Shown: piece by piece, positions 44,945 to 54,568 of the stretch | Layout of the letters: each line of letters starts with the position of its first letter | How positions within the stretch are numbered: position 1 is the stretch's first letter | From: Clostridium manihotivorum | GTDB taxonomy: Bacteria > Bacillota > Clostridia > Clostridiales > Clostridiaceae | DNA length: 64,000 bases | Assembly: GCF_004015185.1 (NCBI RefSeq) | Contig: NZ_CP025746.1 | Location: forward strand, 3,427,776-3,491,775 | Direction of reading: 5' to 3' | Notes under the pieces: model-generated | What the model saw: the letters and a program-made list of their open reading frames with translations, nothing else | What the model was told of the DNA's origin: nothing | Database searches by the model: none | Program-made: the position numbers and the translations under genes

Positions 44945-45445
44945 TTAGCCAATGCCTATGACTTTGCTTCTTCTCTCCATAAGCATTACATCATGCCACT
45001 TTCCACTTGGCATCTTAGCAACTTTTTCTCTTATTCCGATTTCTCTAAACCCACATTTTTTATGGAGCTTTATACTTTTAGCATTATCTCTGATAATTCC
45101 GGAATATAATGTCCAAATGCCATTTTCTTCTGAGTGTTTTACCGCTTCCACCAATAGGGCACTCCCTAAGCCATTTCCTCTACTGTTTTCACTAATGTAA
45201 ATACTCAATTCTGCAACTCCAGAATAACAAGGTCTGCTTGATGATGGGCTTAAGGCTACCCATCCTAGTACTTCATTGTTAAGACGAGCTACTAGCCTAC
45301 AAAATTTATGATGTGCTTTATCCCATTCTTCATAGGTTGGAGCTTCACTTTGAAAAGTGGCTATTCCTGTTCTTATACCTTCTATATATATTTTTTTTAC
45401 TTGCTCCCAATCTGATGGTTGCATTTGTTCTATTTCATATTCCAT
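44945..45445 (-). CDS. Pat-like GNAT acetyltransferase, candidate ArsN
   Basis: 166 aa. Phosphinothricin-acetyltransferase-like GNAT fold: YIEGIRTGIATFQSEAPT near the start, acetyl-CoA loop ENSRGNGLGSALL, and GFREIGIREKVAKMPSGKWHDV at the end. Relatives of this type (ArsN1) occur in arsenic operons and acetylate the arsenic antibiotic arsinothricin. Its place at the end of an ars-metalloid gene run supports that role, but no residue settles whether the target is arsinothricin, phosphinothricin or another amine. AGGAG precedes the ATG. The terminator follows at 44831. Confidence 0.72.
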   Translation of the reverse strand: MEYEIEQMQPSDWEQVKKIYIEGIRTGIATFQSEAPTYEEWDKAHHKFCRLVARLNNEVLGWVALSPSSSRPCYSGVAELSIYISENSRGNGLGSALLVEAVKHSEENGIWTLYSGIIRDNAKSIKLHKKCGFREIGIREKVAKMPSGKWHDVMLMERRSKVIGIG

Positions 45446-45588
45446 TTCAATACTCCTTCTTAAAGAAATTTACTAAGAGGAACCTTTCAAACCACATTTT
45501 GTGTTCTAAAATAAGCCTTAAAAATATAAATTTTAATCTTTTAAAGCATAATTATTATATCAATTAAAGTTGATCGTCTATCTTTAAC

Positions 45589-46212
45589 TTACTTTTCACC
45601 ATAAGCAACAAAAATACTTATACTAGCTTTTTCACAGCCACAGCTTGAAGAAGCACAGCAATTTCCTCCAACACAATCAACCACTACATTTTTCAATCCT
45701 GCTGCTAGAAACCAATTTTCTATAGCTTTTCGATCAAAGCCCATCCATTTATCCTGCTGTTCAGTTCTTAAGAATTCAAAGTTATGCTCATCTAAATCAG
45801 TGATTACTAACTTTCCACCTGGTTTAATTATTCTTACCATCTCTTTTATTGCTGCTAGAGGTTCTTCTACATGATGTAAAAACATATTTGCCATGGCATA
45901 GTCAACTGCTTCACTTTCAACTGGTAGTTTTTCAGCTTCTCCTTGAAGGCATTCAACGTCTCCAAAAGAATTAAACTTTTTCTTAATCTCTTCCAGCATT
46001 TCTTCTGACCTGTCTACTGCTATAACCTTTAGTCCCTTCTTTAGCAAGCCTTCTGTGATAAACCCAGTTCCAGCCCCTATATCTGCTGCAAGCTCACCAT
46101 CTTTTACTTCTGCAACTTCATATGCTTTATCTCTAACTTCTGCGGTAAAGAATTCTTCTCTCATATTATCCCATTGGTTAGCTACTTCTTTAAAGTACAA
46201 CTTACTATCCAT
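45589..46212 (-). CDS. Class I SAM methyltransferase with Cys-rich C-terminus, candidate metalloid methyltransferase
   Basis: About 207 aa. SAM-binding motif DIGAGTGFITEGL, then VIAVDRSEEML and the HHVEEP segment. The C-terminus has Cys180, 185, 186, 191 and 193 (CVGGNCCASSSCGC), thiols suited to bind As(III) or another soft metalloid. The known ArsM cysteines are arranged differently, so this is not a classical ArsM. The gene follows the Cys-pair MarR gene by 16 nt. The start is the ATG at 46212 (MDSKLYF) with AAAGGAG upstream; an earlier in-frame ATG would overlap marR. The methylation target is inferred, not shown. Confidence 0.75.
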   Translation of the reverse strand: MDSKLYFKEVANQWDNMREEFFTAEVRDKAYEVAEVKDGELAADIGAGTGFITEGLLKKGLKVIAVDRSEEMLEEIKKKFNSFGDVECLQGEAEKLPVESEAVDYAMANMFLHHVEEPLAAIKEMVRIIKPGGKLVITDLDEHNFEFLRTEQQDKWMGFDRKAIENWFLAAGLKNVVVDCVGGNCCASSSCGCEKASISIFVAYGEK

Positions 46213-46228
46213 TTCCCCATCTCCTTTA

Positions 46229-46675
46229 CTACTCACAACATTCGCTTTTATCTATGGCAATTAAAAGCATCTCAATGCTTTCTAATACCTGGTCCTTTTT
46301 ACCTTCTGGAAGATTATCATAGATTTTTTTAAAATATAAATTCATATCCTCTTCGATTTCTTCATATAGCTTCTGCCCTTTATCTGTTAGTGATATAGTT
46401 AGATACCGTCTATCTTGTGGATCAATATCTCTTTTAGCTAATTCATTTGAAACAAGATTGTTTACAGTTCTGCTCATGGTACTATTCTCAAGATTTAATA
46501 CTTCTGCTAATTTGTTTAAGGAAATACTCTTAGCGCGTCCTATTTCAACCAAAGCATGACATTGAGATATACTTATACTACAGCAAGAAAAACCATTATC
46601 CTCTAAAATTCCAAGTTTCCTCTCAAGTACTCTTATAAGTTCTCGTAGCTGATTTGAATTATTTGTAAAGTTCAT
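46229..46675 (-). CDS. MarR-family regulator with two Cys pairs
   Basis: 148 aa MarR winged helix (LNKLAEVLNLENSTMSRTVNNL). Unusual vicinal cysteines: C31-C32 (plus C39) near the N-terminus and C146-C147 at the very end. In a homodimer these termini lie close together in typical MarR folds, so they could form a metalloid or thiol-reactive sensing site. It is followed by a methyltransferase gene and an acetyltransferase gene within the arsenic region. AGGAGG precedes the ATG. The sensing role is an inference from position and cysteines. Confidence 0.8.
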   Translation of the reverse strand: MNFTNNSNQLRELIRVLERKLGILEDNGFSCCSISISQCHALVEIGRAKSISLNKLAEVLNLENSTMSRTVNNLVSNELAKRDIDPQDRRYLTISLTDKGQKLYEEIEEDMNLYFKKIYDNLPEGKKDQVLESIEMLLIAIDKSECCE

Positions 46676-46823
46676 AAATAATTACCTCCTGTAATCATTG
46701 TACTATGCAATAGTTGCAAGTTGCAACTATCTTTCTATAATTTTTACAGCAACTTTTATCTAGGCGATCTTTTTACAGGAATTAAGTGCAATGCCAGTTA
46801 AAAGTACTTTCCTAAATTTAAAA

Positions 46824-46866
46824 AACACAAAAATTTAAGGAAAGTTATACAACTTCCCTTAAATTA
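46824..46866 (-). terminator. Terminator of the arsRDA-acr3 operon
   Basis: AATTTAAGGAAAGTT (46832-46846) pairs with AACTTCCCTTAAATT (46851-46865), just past the acr3 stop. It separates the arsenite export operon from the MarR-methyltransferase-acetyltransferase genes. Confidence 0.75.
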
Positions 46867-46872
46867 ATTATA

Positions 46873-47916
46873 CTAAGCTCTATTAAAATATCTTTTTCTC
46901 CAATATAATGCCACGTTAACAAGACCAATCATAACAGGCACCTCTACAAGTGGACCTATAACTGCAGTGAAAGCTTCTTTCGATTCAATACCAAATACAG
47001 CAACGGCTACAGCAATAGCAAGTTCGAAATTGTTACTTGCAGCGGTAAATGCTAAGGTTGTAGTTTTCTTATAATCTATACCAGATTTATAACTTATAAA
47101 GAAGGATGCAGAAAACATGATTACAAAGTATATCAAAAGTGGAACTGCTACTTTTAAAACTTCTAAGGGTAGCTGTACAATATACTGGCCTTTATAAGTA
47201 AACATAACTATTATTGTAAATAATAACGCAATCAAAGCTAATGGACTGATTTTTGGTATAAACTTCTTTATATACCACTCTGATCCCATCATTGGCTCTA
47301 AGATTAGTCTAGTTAACATTCCTAATGCAAAAGGAATTCCTAGGTAAACCGCCACAGACCTAGCAACTTCACCCATGGAGATATTAACTTTGTACCCATT
47401 TAGTCCAAATACTGGCGGTAATACAGTAACAAAGATATAGGCAAAAACTGAATAGAATATAACCTGAAATATCGAGTTAAAAGCAACTAGTGCAGCTGCA
47501 TATTCACTGTCTCCATCAGCTAAACTATTCCAAACTATAACCATTGCTATACATCTTGCAAGTCCTATCAGTATTAATCCAGTCATTAAAGCTGAATCTG
47601 ATCTTAGAAAAACTATAGCAAGTATGAACATAAGCACAGGTCCTATGATCCAATTTTGAACTAAGGATAACCCTAATACTTTTGGATTTTTGAATACTTT
47701 TCCTAGTTCTTTATAATTTACCTTTGCTAGTGGCGGATACATCATAACAATTAATCCAACTGCGATAGGTATTGATGTACTTCCAACAGATAGATTTGTT
47801 AACACTTTTGATAATTCCGGTACTGCCCAGCCTAAGGTAATACCTAAAGCCATGGCAAGAAAAATCCATAATGTAAGATATCTATCAAGCAACGATAGTC
47901 TTAATTTACTTTTCAA
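46873..47916 (-). CDS. acr3: Arsenite efflux permease Acr3
   Basis: 347 aa, about ten membrane helices. The essential Cys122 lies in [11 protein letters not shown] of helix 4, and [18 protein letters not shown] carries the conserved Glu. It exports arsenite, here probably powered or assisted by ArsA. It begins at TTG (47916) overlapping the arsA stop, which implies translational coupling. Acr3 with ArsA and ArsD is a typical clostridial arrangement. Confidence 0.94.
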   Translation of the reverse strand: MKSKLRLSLLDRYLTLWIFLAMALGITLGWAVPELSKVLTNLSVGSTSIPIAVGLIVMMYPPLAKVNYKELGKVFKNPKVLGLSLVQNWIIGPVLMFILAIVFLRSDSALMTGLILIGLARCIAMVIVWNSLADGDSEYAAALVAFNSIFQVIFYSVFAYIFVTVLPPVFGLNGYKVNISMGEVARSVAVYLGIPFALGMLTRLILEPMMGSEWYIKKFIPKISPLALIALLFTIIVMFTYKGQYIVQLPLEVLKVAVPLLIYFVIMFSASFFISYKSGIDYKKTTTLAFTAASNNFELAIAVAVAVFGIESKEAFTAVIGPLVEVPVMIGLVNVALYWRKRYFNRA

Positions 47917-49658
47917 ATAAACTCACCCTTTTTAACAATGTTTTTTATTTCTTCACTTTTCCATTCTATAACTGCATAGTTACCATTGGAGATATCATTT
48001 ACTTTATTAATCCAATGTACTTCATTATTTGCTTTTACCCTTAAGATATCATTGGTTGTATTGGCAGCATACAAACTTGAGTTGACAGCCCACCATTTGC
48101 TGCTTATTCCAGCACGACTTAAGTCTTCTTCTAGTCTCATTGCTTCATAAACTGGTGTAGGCTCTGCCAAAGTTACAATCACGACTTCGGTTTTACTTGA
48201 ATCTCTAAGCTTAGGTAATAGTTTTTTAACTGCTTCAGGAGTATCCCCTTGTGATCTAGATATTTCTTTATTATAGCTTTCTGTAGAATCTAAAAGCAGA
48301 AGAGTATGCCCTGTTGGAGCAGTATCTATAACCACTACCTCATCTTCAGATCTTTCAACTATCTCAGCAAAAGCCCTAAAAACAGCTATTTCTTGTGTAC
48401 ATGGCGATCTTAAATCTTCTTCAATATACTCTATATCTTCCTCAGTCATAGTTTCTCTAGCTTTACTTAATACTTCTTCTCTATACCTTTCAAGCTCTTT
48501 CTTTTCATCTATATTACTTAAGGTTAGGCCTTCACCACCATCTAATACAAATTTCAAGTGAGCTGCAGGATCTGTAGTAGTAAGATGAACCTTTTTACCT
48601 TTTTCAGCTAAACCTAATGCAATAGCAGCTGCAATAGTAGTCTTGCCTACTCCCCCTTTTCCCATGGTAAATATAACTTTTTTATCTGAAGTATATAAAT
48701 CATCAATGATATCTTTTAGAGCTAGTATATTGTCTGCTTTAAGCTCCTGGTTGCTTAGTTTAATTTTATCCTCCACCAAAAAAGCTCTTACATTATCTAG
48801 CCCTGTAATATTGTAAGGCCTTAGTGGAATCTCATAGGTCTTAAGATCTTTTAGCTCTGCTGGGATGTTCTTAATCGCTTTTTGCTGTTTTTCATATATA
48901 CTATTTGATAAAGCATCATCTACCTTTTTTAGAATTCCGTTTATAATCAGCATTTGGTTGTTAACACCTATTTCTTTAAGCTCTCTAGAAGCTCTTTCTG
49001 CCTCTATTAGAGGTGTAAGCTCTGGTCTTGAAACCAATATAAGCGTAGTTAATTTACCATCGGACAGTGTTTTTACTGCATCTTTATATACTTCTTTCTT
49101 ATCTTCTAAGCCTGCCAGTTGGCCAAGACAGGAAGCACCATGGTTACTTTCGCTTATGAAATTGCTCCAAGCAGAAGGAAGCTGAAGCATTCTTAAAGTA
49201 TGTCCTGTTGGTGCTGTATCAAATATTATATGATCAAACTCTCTTTGTATATTTTCATCAGTTATAAAGTTTGTAAATTCATTAAAGGCAGCAATTTCAA
49301 CAGTGCAGGAACCTGAAAGCTGCTCCTCCATATTTTTTATAACCACCTCTGGAAGTTTACCTCTATATGGACCAACAACACTTTCCTTGTATTCATTTGC
49401 AGCGTCAATAGGATTAAAATTTGCCACCATAAGATTAGGGACTTCTTCTATCCTAACCCCTTTATTGTTTAATTCTCTATTAAAAACATCCTGAAGATTT
49501 GATGCAGGATCTGTACTAACTAACATAACTTTCTTTTCTTGATCCGCTAAAAGCATAGCAGTAGCACAAGCAGTTGAGGTTTTACCAACTCCACCTTTAC
49601 CAGTAAAAAACAGATATTTAGTTAGTTCTATTTCCTTTGGATTAAATAACTTTGACAT
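47913..49658 (-). CDS. arsA: Arsenite-stimulated ATPase ArsA
   Basis: About 581 aa with two homologous halves, each with a deviant P-loop: GKGGVGKTS (about 20-28) and GKGGVGKTT (about 330-338), and each with DTAPTGHTL. Cys-containing segments [11 protein letters not shown] and [11 protein letters not shown] are the metalloid-binding Cys sites of the two halves. It couples ATP hydrolysis to Acr3. The start is the ATG at 49658 (MSKLFNPKE) after AAAGGA; an ATG 18 nt earlier overlaps that site. Confidence 0.94.
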   Translation of the reverse strand: MSKLFNPKEIELTKYLFFTGKGGVGKTSTACATAMLLADQEKKVMLVSTDPASNLQDVFNRELNNKGVRIEEVPNLMVANFNPIDAANEYKESVVGPYRGKLPEVVIKNMEEQLSGSCTVEIAAFNEFTNFITDENIQREFDHIIFDTAPTGHTLRMLQLPSAWSNFISESNHGASCLGQLAGLEDKKEVYKDAVKTLSDGKLTTLILVSRPELTPLIEAERASRELKEIGVNNQMLIINGILKKVDDALSNSIYEKQQKAIKNIPAELKDLKTYEIPLRPYNITGLDNVRAFLVEDKIKLSNQELKADNILALKDIIDDLYTSDKKVIFTMGKGGVGKTTIAAAIALGLAEKGKKVHLTTTDPAAHLKFVLDGGEGLTLSNIDEKKELERYREEVLSKARETMTEEDIEYIEEDLRSPCTQEIAVFRAFAEIVERSEDEVVVIDTAPTGHTLLLLDSTESYNKEISRSQGDTPEAVKKLLPKLRDSSKTEVVIVTLAEPTPVYEAMRLEEDLSRAGISSKWWAVNSSLYAANTTNDILRVKANNEVHWINKVNDISNGNYAVIEWKSEEIKNIVKKGEFI

Positions 49659-49758
49659 ATTTAATTTTCCTTTCATTTATGAAGACGTATTTTATATTCG
49701 TGGATCTTTACCATTGATATGGCATTCATAAATAATTAATCAGGTTATAAACTCAAAG

Positions 49759-50097
49759 CTATCTCTTTTTTATTTGAAGTTTTAGGTAATTCTCAGGAAT
49801 ATCTAACATCGAACAAAATTCTTCATTAGTTGGATAAGCCTTAGTTTTTACAACCACTCCTTCAACCATTGTAACTGGTAAAATATCTATACCATCACTA
49901 TTTAGCAGTTCATTAATTTCTTTATTATCTAAGAAAGCTTGAGGATTATTAGTCAGATTATATCTTTCCACTATAATACCTCTGCTCTTTAAGTTGTTAA
50001 GTACAGTAGCTACTCTCAAAAGCTCAGGATCAATACTTGGTCCACATACTCCTGTTGAGCAACACATAGCTGGATCAAAAATTATCATTTTTTTCAT
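49759..50097 (-). CDS. arsD: Arsenic metallochaperone ArsD
   Basis: About 112 aa. Cys12, Cys13 and Cys18 in PAMCCSTGVCGPS match the As(III)-binding positions of ArsD exactly. It passes arsenite to ArsA. The start is the ATG at 50097 (MKKMIIFD), with AAAGGAG upstream and within 20 nt of the arsR stop; an ATG 60 nt earlier would overlap arsR. It lies between arsR and arsA in the operon. Confidence 0.93.
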   Translation of the reverse strand: MKKMIIFDPAMCCSTGVCGPSIDPELLRVATVLNNLKSRGIIVERYNLTNNPQAFLDNKEINELLNSDGIDILPVTMVEGVVVKTKAYPTNEEFCSMLDIPENYLKLQIKKR

Positions 50098-50113
50098 AAC
50101 ATCTATCTCCTTT

Positions 50114-50437
50114 TTATTTGCACTGGCATTTAGCCTTGTCTTTGCAGATACAATCATCTGTATCAGTTATTAGGTTCATAATAAATAGCATCAATTTATT
50201 ACAATTCTTATTATTTAAAGAATAATGATTCCATTGGCCTTCCTTACGGCTATTAATTAGACCGCAATCTATCAGCACTTTCATATGATGAGAAAGTGTT
50301 GGCTGGGTAAGATCAAAATGTTCAAGTATATCACAAGCACATTTCTCACCACAGGATAAAATATCGATTATTTTTAATCTGTTTGGATCTGAAAGCGCCT
50401 TAATTATCTTTGCATTTTCATTGTAATCAAGCTTCAA
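50114..50437 (-). CDS. arsR: Arsenic-sensing repressor ArsR
   Basis: 107 aa ArsR/SmtB repressor. Helix 3 contains Cys29, Cys33 and Cys35 (SCGEKCACDIL), matching the CxC metalloid site of E. coli-type ArsR. Four further Cys lie at the C-terminus (CICKDKAKCQC), a possible second site. The recognition helix region is LTQPTLSHHMKVL. It starts at TTG with GAGGTG upstream. First gene of the operon, probably autoregulatory. Confidence 0.93.
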   Translation of the reverse strand: MKLDYNENAKIIKALSDPNRLKIIDILSCGEKCACDILEHFDLTQPTLSHHMKVLIDCGLINSRKEGQWNHYSLNNKNCNKLMLFIMNLITDTDDCICKDKAKCQCK

Positions 50438-50473
50438 TTTATCACCTCATATATTGATATTCATCTATATACT

Positions 50474-50502
50474 AATATATATATTATTCATCAACATGTC
50501 AA
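50474..50502 (-). promoter_or_regulatory. Promoter of the ars operon
   Basis: TTGACA (50497-50502) and TATATT (50474-50479) on the minus strand, 17 nt apart. Imperfect AT-rich dyads around 50440-50475 are possible ArsR sites. The rest of 50503-50789 shows nothing recognisable. Confidence 0.68.
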
Positions 50503-50789
50503 TTATACAGTTATAAGAACAACTTCAAAAAATAAATTGATATATATCTATATATAGCATTATTTCATTCAAAGGTTACAAATTAATTTAGGTAGTATTT
50601 TAGAAGTTTTCAATGTTATTATGTTTACATATAGATATGTAACCTTGGTGACAAAACTTTCATTTTATACTATTACTAATAAGCAGAACAACCCTTAATC
50701 ACTTCATCTCTATCATTAAAAATCATAAAGTTCCTATTAGAAAATAGATGTAAGATATCTGTAGTAAATATATATATTGGTTATAAAAT

Positions 50790-50832
50790 ATAAGGACTAT
50801 ACTTCCTATAAATAAGAAATATAGTCCTTATA
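50790..50832 (-). terminator. Terminator of the DUF4886 gene
   Basis: AAGGACTATA (50792-50801) pairs with TATAGTCCTT (50820-50829), next to the stop at 50833. The T-tract is weak. Confidence 0.55.
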
Positions 50833-51507
50833 TTATTCATATTGGCAATTTATCGTATTCCATACTATTTGTTGAATAAACTCAGCTTCTTTTTTAGGAA
50901 TATCATAAAGCACCTTGTTATTTACCTTAATTTCATTTGGTAATCCTATAGGGCTTCTTTTTAATATTACACTGTAAAATGCACAAGCCACCAAGTAGGA
51001 GCCAGTAGGATTAGCATGTTGTCCATCAATGTCGTATAATTCAAGCTCTGGTTTTGAAGATAGAGCCTTCTGCCAAGCTATGCCAGCTGGACAAAGCAAA
51101 CCATTGATTTCCTTAGCAAATTCAATGTATGCTTCTGTCATTATCTTTTGATTTTCCGGTTTGGCCTTTTCGGCCCAAGTCATGTAAGCAATAGGAGTTG
51201 CTTCAGTTTTACTAATGAATTCATAAATTGCTTTTCCATCTTGAAGTAACGACTCCTTACCACCTTTAAAAGGATGTGCTACTTGCTGCATAACTACAAA
51301 ATCATAATTACCATAAAGAATATTAAATCTTATTTCTGGCTCATCCTTATGCTCTCCTAAACTTTTTCCTGGATGAGCAATCATCACTGGTTCAATCCTA
51401 TGACTTGCATCCGATTGCTCTGATAGATACTTAAGCATATAAAGCATATCATTATAATAAGTATGGCTATTGCCAATAAAAAGCACCTTGTAGATATCAT
51501 TTTTCAT
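50833..51507 (-). CDS. SGNH-like hydrolase, DUF4886 family
   Basis: About 224 aa. The opening VLFIGNSHTYYNDM carries the block I nucleophile (Ser14 in GNSHT), and the C-terminal DGQHANPTGSYLVA carries an Asp/His pair. This pattern is the DUF4886 branch of SGNH hydrolases. No signal peptide. It probably removes acyl or acetyl groups, substrate unknown. The start is the ATG at 51507 with GGAGGT upstream; an ATG 57 nt earlier lacks a site. Not obviously part of the neighbouring operons. Confidence 0.75.
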   Translation of the reverse strand: MKNDIYKVLFIGNSHTYYNDMLYMLKYLSEQSDASHRIEPVMIAHPGKSLGEHKDEPEIRFNILYGNYDFVVMQQVAHPFKGGKESLLQDGKAIYEFISKTEATPIAYMTWAEKAKPENQKIMTEAYIEFAKEINGLLCPAGIAWQKALSSKPELELYDIDGQHANPTGSYLVACAFYSVILKRSPIGLPNEIKVNNKVLYDIPKKEAEFIQQIVWNTINCQYE

Positions 51508-51542
51508 GATATTACCTCCAAATCTTATATTCAAACTTTGCT

Positions 51543-51616
51543 GAAAATGGTTTTTTAACAGCAACTATGACTAATTTAAATCATTGATTCTGTTAAAGTG
51601 ACGTGTTGAACATAGT
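51543..51616 (-). repeat. Family B repeat, shortened copy
   Basis: Read on the minus strand: TTAGACTATGTTCAACACG then CTTTAACAGAAT. This joins the left end and right end of family B with the middle deleted. It lies just after the purH stop. Confidence 0.45.
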
Positions 51617-52798
51617 CTAATGATGAAATAACCTCACATTAGTAAATGCCATTGCTATATTGTATTTATCACAGGTTTCTATAACATTATCATCTCTTAT
51701 CGATCCACCAGTTTGTGCAATATAAGCCACCCCGCTTTTTACTGCACGTTCTATATTATCTCCAAAAGGGAAAAATGCATCTGATCCTAAAGCTACATCC
51801 TTTAAATTCTGTAGCCATTCTTTCTTCTCTTCTTTAGTTAATACATCAGGCTTCTCTATGAAAATATCCTGCCAGGCCTCATCAGATAATATATCCATAT
51901 AATCCTCTGAAATATAGATGTCTATGGCATTGTCTCTGTCTGCCCTTTTTATACCAGGTTTAAAAGGAAGATTTAAAACCTTAGGATTTTGTCTTAGAAA
52001 CCAGATATCTGCCTTATTTCCTGCTAATCTAGTACAATGAATTCTAGATTGTTGCCCTGCGCCAATCCCAATTGCCTGACCATCTTTTACATAACAAACA
52101 GAGTTGGATTGAGTGTATTTTAAAGTTATAAGGGCTATAATCAAATCTCTCTTTGCATTGCCTGGCAATAGCTTATTTTGAGTAGGTAGATTTGTTAATA
52201 AATCCTCTGATATTTTTACATCATTTCGTTTTTGCTCAAAAGTCACTCCATATACCTCTTTTGTTTCTACTTCATTAGGTATATAGTTTTCATCAATTTG
52301 AATAATTAGATAATTACCTTTACGCTTACTTTTTAATATATCTAATGCCACTTTAGAATATGCTGGTGCAATTATACCGTCTGACACTTCACTTGAGAGA
52401 AACTTTGCAGTCTGCTCATCACATTCATCAGATAAAGCTACAAAATCTCCATAAGAGGACATTCTATCAGCACCTCTTGCTCTAACATATGCAGTAGCAA
52501 TATCAGATAACTCTGTTTCCTCAACAAAATAGGCTTTTCTCAATACTTCAGTAAGTTTCACCGCTACACCAACTCCAGCTGGACTAACATGCTTAAAAGA
52601 AGCCGCAGCTGCAAGTCCTGTAGCCGCTTTTAATTCCTTTACTAACTGCCAGCCATTCAAGGCATCCAATAGATTGATGTAACCAGCACTTCCATTGATT
52701 ATTTTTATAGGCAAGTCACCTTCCTTCACAAATATTCTTGCTGGTTTTTGATTAGGGTTACATCCGTACTTTAATTCTAATTCCTTCATTTTTGTCAT
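51617..52798 (-). CDS. purH: AICAR formyltransferase (monofunctional PurH)
   Basis: 393 aa, the transformylase domain alone without the IMP cyclohydrolase domain. Lys69-His70 lie in SFKHVSPAG, the catalytic pair of the family, and SDAFFPFGDNIERA is another signature. It converts AICAR (ZMP) to FAICAR with formyl-tetrahydrofolate in purine synthesis. Start ATG with AGGAG 4 nt upstream. A ZTP riboswitch sits about 270 nt upstream on the same strand; ZMP is this enzyme's substrate, so the logic fits. A family A repeat separates the switch from the gene. Confidence 0.9.
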   Translation of the reverse strand: MTKMKELELKYGCNPNQKPARIFVKEGDLPIKIINGSAGYINLLDALNGWQLVKELKAATGLAAAASFKHVSPAGVGVAVKLTEVLRKAYFVEETELSDIATAYVRARGADRMSSYGDFVALSDECDEQTAKFLSSEVSDGIIAPAYSKVALDILKSKRKGNYLIIQIDENYIPNEVETKEVYGVTFEQKRNDVKISEDLLTNLPTQNKLLPGNAKRDLIIALITLKYTQSNSVCYVKDGQAIGIGAGQQSRIHCTRLAGNKADIWFLRQNPKVLNLPFKPGIKRADRDNAIDIYISEDYMDILSDEAWQDIFIEKPDVLTKEEKKEWLQNLKDVALGSDAFFPFGDNIERAVKSGVAYIAQTGGSIRDDNVIETCDKYNIAMAFTNVRLFHH

Positions 52799-52906
52799 TA
52801 CACTCCTTTTCTAATTATTGATTTTTGACTTATATTAGCATTTAAGGCTTCTCAGAATAAATCTCTATGCATTTAATGTTGTACAATAGTAATAGATTTA
52901 ATAAAG

Positions 52907-53067
52907 CTAGATTCTTCAGTAACTTTTTTACACATTAGTTTTGCAAATGACTAGGGAAAACTGGCATGCGAATGATAATTCTTTTTTACTACTTTTCTTT
53001 AAAAATCGCCCTAAACCCTTAATATTACTAGTTTTTCCTAATATAAACTAATACTATTGTATACAGT
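52907..53067 (+). repeat. Family A repeat in the purH leader
   Basis: Block 1 is degenerate (ATTCTTCAGTAACTTTTTT, then GGAAAACTGGCATGCGAAT). Block 2 is clearer, with CCTTAATATTACTAG and TATACAGTAAAAAAA. Its right end coincides with the T-tract of the ZTP riboswitch terminator. It therefore lies between the switch and the purH start. Confidence 0.65.
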
Positions 53068-53112
53068 AAAAAAAGCCCACTATCCGGACTTTTTGCCCAG
53101 ACGGTCGGCTTT
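53068..53112 (-). terminator. ZTP riboswitch terminator
   Basis: On the minus strand AGCCGACCGTCTGG pairs with CCGGATAGTGGGCT, with mismatches, followed by seven Ts. Its upstream arm is the conserved 3' domain of the riboswitch, so ligand binding would prevent termination. Confidence 0.75.
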
Positions 53113-53165
53113 TATTGTTATACTTCATGTGGTTTATTCCACTTCCGTCAGTCGTATAACCTATA
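53072..53165 (-). ncRNA. ZTP (pfl) riboswitch upstream of purH
   Basis: On the minus strand: outer stem TTATAC/GTATAA, a hairpin AAGTGGAATAAACCAC, then the 3' conserved GCCGACCGTCTGGGC. The pseudoknot pairs GACGG with CCGTC where the usual form is GGCGG with CCGCC, a compensated change. It senses ZTP/ZMP, the intermediate that rises when formyl-folate is short, and should switch on purH. Confidence 0.85.
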
Positions 53166-53243
53166 TGTAAAAAATATCATTATATTGTAAAAATGTCAAT
53201 TTATTTTTGTTGATCAATAACCTGAATTTTATAGCAAAACAAA

Positions 53244-54347
53244 TCATTCTAAACTTTCTAAGAACTCTGTTACCTCTTTACTATTCCCTCTAAATATTAT
53301 ATTTCTATTAGTTTTGTCTAAAGAGTGCTTATACATAGGATCATAATAATTATTTAAGAATAGTTCTATCCAATTTCTATGTCTATCAAATCTGTTAGTA
53401 CTTATTTGATCTTTATAGGCAGCTTTTAGTTCTTCTATTAACAGCTTCATCCTGTCACCGCCAATTTTAGATTGAACTCTCTCCATACTAGCTAACATAT
53501 CATTTAACCAATTTTCTAAAGCTAAAGACTTATCTTTCAATACATCAAAGTGATTTCTTTGTCCCTTTACCACATATTCCTCTAATATATTTTCCACTCT
53601 CTCTTCCAAGGTACAATCTAGAAAAACAACATCTCCACCTTGAAAGTGGTTATAAAAATCCTTTGGTATAAAGCTTTTACCAATATTCTTACTTTCATCC
53701 TCTAGAATCATATATTTATAATTTCTAGCCTCATGCTTGATTACGCCATAAGCTAAATTATTTTCAAAGTTTATTTGTGTAGGCTGTGGTGTAATAAAAT
53801 GCCCAAAAGTTGAACCTCTATGGTTTGCAAGTCCCTCTAAATCAATTGCATTAGAGAGTTTATTTAATAATATAGTCTTTCCAGAGCCTGTATATCCAGT
53901 CAATACTAGAGGCATTGAGTTAATATTTTTAGGATTTAGAGATTCAATAAGATAATTACGAAAAGCCTTGTAACCTCCATCAAGTTTCACCATATCCTGC
54001 CCCGTTGCTTCATATATCCAGTTCTGAGCAATAGTTGATCTTGATCCACCTCTAAAACAATAAATCATTGTGTTAGGGTCATTTTTAAGACAATTTACCC
54101 ATGAATTCACTCTTTCAGCTTTTATATTTCCTGATACAAGCTTATAACCGAGCCTAGTAGCTTCATCATTTCCTTTTTCTTTATAGCAAATTCCTATAAT
54201 ATGTCTCTCTTCATTGGACAGTATAGGCAGATTTATTGAATTTAACATAGCTCCTTTTTCATATTCAATTGGAGCTCTAACATCTATCAGTTTTGTATCA
54301 TTTAGTACTATACTTTTAAAGTCATTAGTTATGCTTAATTTCTTCAA
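53244..54347 (-). CDS. selU: tRNA 2-selenouridine synthase
   Basis: 367 aa (also MnmH). Rhodanese domain with catalytic Cys97 in IYCFRGGSRS, the same position as in E. coli, then a P-loop GYTGSGKT (151-158). It replaces sulfur with selenium at wobble 2-thiouridine of tRNA Lys, Glu and Gln, using selenophosphate. It starts at TTG with a weak site (GGGTAA). It is divergent from selD, which makes the selenium donor. Confidence 0.93.
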   Translation of the reverse strand: MKKLSITNDFKSIVLNDTKLIDVRAPIEYEKGAMLNSINLPILSNEERHIIGICYKEKGNDEATRLGYKLVSGNIKAERVNSWVNCLKNDPNTMIYCFRGGSRSTIAQNWIYEATGQDMVKLDGGYKAFRNYLIESLNPKNINSMPLVLTGYTGSGKTILLNKLSNAIDLEGLANHRGSTFGHFITPQPTQINFENNLAYGVIKHEARNYKYMILEDESKNIGKSFIPKDFYNHFQGGDVVFLDCTLEERVENILEEYVVKGQRNHFDVLKDKSLALENWLNDMLASMERVQSKIGGDRMKLLIEELKAAYKDQISTNRFDRHRNWIELFLNNYYDPMYKHSLDKTNRNIIFRGNSKEVTEFLESLE

Positions 54348-54568
54348 CTGTTGTTACCCTTCTATTAATCTTTCTAAGTTATTCTAACTATTATAAATTA
54401 TATAATGATATATAACATTTTACAAATTTCTATGAATTCTGCATCTATTATATAGCTATATTAGCAAGTCTTACATTTTAACTACTGAATTTCTGATTTT
54501 TCATTTATAATTATGTATATGAAGATAAGTTACTTCTAGCTTAAGGTTTAATTTAAAATAGATCTTTT

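Noticed and set aside
45313-45567. 84-codon plus-strand hydrophobic frame
   Set aside because: Antisense to the acetyltransferase and its leader; low-complexity Leu/Phe composition.
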